64,000 bases of DNA, taken from NCBI RefSeq assembly GCF_025060895.1, contig NZ_JANZKV010000144.1, forward strand, positions 1-64,000, read 5' to 3'. The position numbers and the translations under genes were made by a program. Shown piece after piece: positions 63,301-64,000 of the stretch (its first letter is position 1; each line of letters opens with the position of its first letter). Source of the stretch: Stieleria sedimenti (GTDB lineage: Bacteria; Planctomycetota; Planctomycetia; Pirellulales; Pirellulaceae). Below the pieces are notes generated by a model. That model was given only the letters and a program-made list of their open reading frames with translations. It did not search any database and was not told the DNA's origin.

Positions 63301-63880
63301 AGCGCACAGCTTCGGAACCATGGGGCGGCATGGTCGCGGCATGGCCGAGCACTTTGGCATCGATGCCCGCGACGTCGACATCTGGATGGGAACGCTGTCC
63401 AAATCGGCGGCATCCTGTGGCGGTTACATCGCCGGCTCAAACGCCTTGGTCGAGTTGTTGCGCTACACCGCCCCAGGATTTGTTTTCAGCGTCGGCATGC
63501 CACCGGCTCAAGTCGCGGCGGCGCTTGCGGCGATTGAAACCCTGGAAAAAGAACCCGAACGCGTCGAGCGATTGCGGCAACGAAGCGAATTGTTTTTGAC
63601 GCTCTGTCAAGAAGCCGGACTTGATACCGGGGCCAGCGGGGGCACACCCGTGGTGCCCGTGATCACCGGCAACTCGATGGTCGCCTTGCGTTTGTCGAAC
63701 CGCCTGAAAGCCGATGGAATCAACGTCCAACCGATCCTCTACCCGGCCGTCGATGAATCCGCCGCCCGCCTGCGTTTCTTCTTGACCAGCGAACACTCCG
63801 AAGAGCAGATTCGCTTTGCCGTCTCACGCACCTCGCACCACCTGGTCGAGCTCGGTTTCGGCGCCGCCGCCTCGGCGTAG
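60392..63880 (+). CDS. Fused fatty acyl-AMP ligase, acyl carrier domain and alpha-oxoamine synthase
   Basis: An 1162-residue cytoplasmic multi-domain enzyme. Residues about 37-600 are a FAAL-type ligase: P-loop [13 protein letters not shown] near 201, [14 protein letters not shown] near 355, [12 protein letters not shown] and [20 protein letters not shown] near 480-500. Residues about 640-715 are an acyl carrier domain with the phosphopantetheine-serine S676 in L-D-S-L. Residues about 764-1162 are a PLP-dependent alpha-oxoamine synthase of the serine palmitoyltransferase/AONS/KBL type: [36 protein letters not shown], and lysine K1004 in [13 protein letters not shown] that should hold PLP. Together they could activate a fatty acid, load it on the carrier and condense it with an amino acid. 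ATG 60392 is used; GTG 60335 or 60464 remain possible. Confidence 0.93.
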   Translation: [1162 protein letters not shown]

Positions 63881-63957
63881 GTGACGCCGTGATCGGGGGC
63901 GAGCCGACAGGCACTCTCTGGTCGCAGGCCTACCCCGGACGGGGTCCAAGCGAGTAG

Positions 63958-63985
63958 CCGGAGGTGAGCGCAGCGACACCTCCGG
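63958..63985. repeat. Hairpin CCGGAGGTG...CACCTCCGG downstream of the fusion gene
   Basis: Nine-base perfect arms with a 10-nt loop (AGCGCAGCGA) lie 77 nt after the fusion gene's stop. Possibly a terminator; the surrounding AGTAGCCGGAGGTGAGCGCA looks like a dispersed repeat, but no second copy was seen in the window. Confidence 0.55.
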
Positions 63986-64000
63986 ATATCCTGGTCACCG

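Overview
The window looks like chromosomal DNA of a high-GC planctomycete, most likely family Pirellulaceae (the Rhodopirellula/Stieleria/Rubripirellula group). This rests on gene families typical of that lineage: three Cys-type sulfatases, two very large PVC-type proteins (six-bladed dehydrogenase-like domain, HEAT repeats and a terminal CxxCH cytochrome domain), a DUF1501 plus DUF1549/DUF1553 pair, a DUF1080 protein, FG-GAP/NHL beta-propeller proteins, a free-standing RNA polymerase alpha C-terminal domain, and many dispersed palindromic repeats. Shine-Dalgarno sites are weak or absent at many genes, so several starts were chosen from signal peptides or domain edges.

Layout. 1-7.4 kb: a partial small gene, a di-iron ferritin-like protein, a sulfatase fused to a PVC cytochrome protein, and an MnmD-like methyltransferase. 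7.4-11.5 kb: a small WYL-like protein and the DUF1501/DUF1549-DUF1553 pair. 11.7-16 kb: a hypothetical protein, a probable lipoprotein, a secreted alpha/beta hydrolase and a DASS anion transporter. 16.6-23.3 kb: an FG-GAP/PVC/cytochrome protein, a small membrane protein and a secreted Tat-type protein. 23.5-28.8 kb: a single-domain HD hydrolase, a tandem TM2 protein, alaS and a lipoprotein. 29.2-36.1 kb: a giant YhaN/SbcC-like ATPase with an RS-like tail and two DUF4332 domains, then a coupled operon of free-standing alpha-CTD, membrane protein and small soluble protein. 36.2-40.3 kb: sucC-sucD and a divergent UxaA-family dehydratase. 40.7-49.5 kb: a CHAT-like protein, rtcB, an NHL protein, tex and a DUF1080 protein. 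49.8-58.5 kb: an ABC ATPase, two sulfatases, a ROK protein, an FG-GAP protein and a Kef-type antiporter. 58.8-63.9 kb: a secreted protein of unknown function and a FAAL-ACP-oxoamine synthase fusion.

How the genes fit together. Sulfatases, the PVC cytochromes, the DUF1080 protein, UxaA and the ROK protein fit a lifestyle of degrading sulfated or acidic polysaccharides in the cell envelope and feeding sugars inward. sucCD, alaS, rtcB, tex and mnmD are housekeeping genes. The most distinctive items are the one-polypeptide acyl-activating, carrier and oxoamine synthase enzyme (possibly a sphingolipid-type first step), the giant ATPase with DUF4332 domains, the sulfatase-cytochrome fusion, the alpha-CTD operon and the CHAT-like protein whose catalytic residues appear lost.

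Non-coding DNA. At least eight families of palindromic or terminal-inverted-repeat elements occur. They sit mainly between convergent genes. One is read through as part of the N-terminus of the CHAT-like protein. One family shows a compensatory base-pair change between its two copies, which indicates selection on the hairpin. No tRNA, rRNA, CRISPR array, transposase or prophage gene was recognised.
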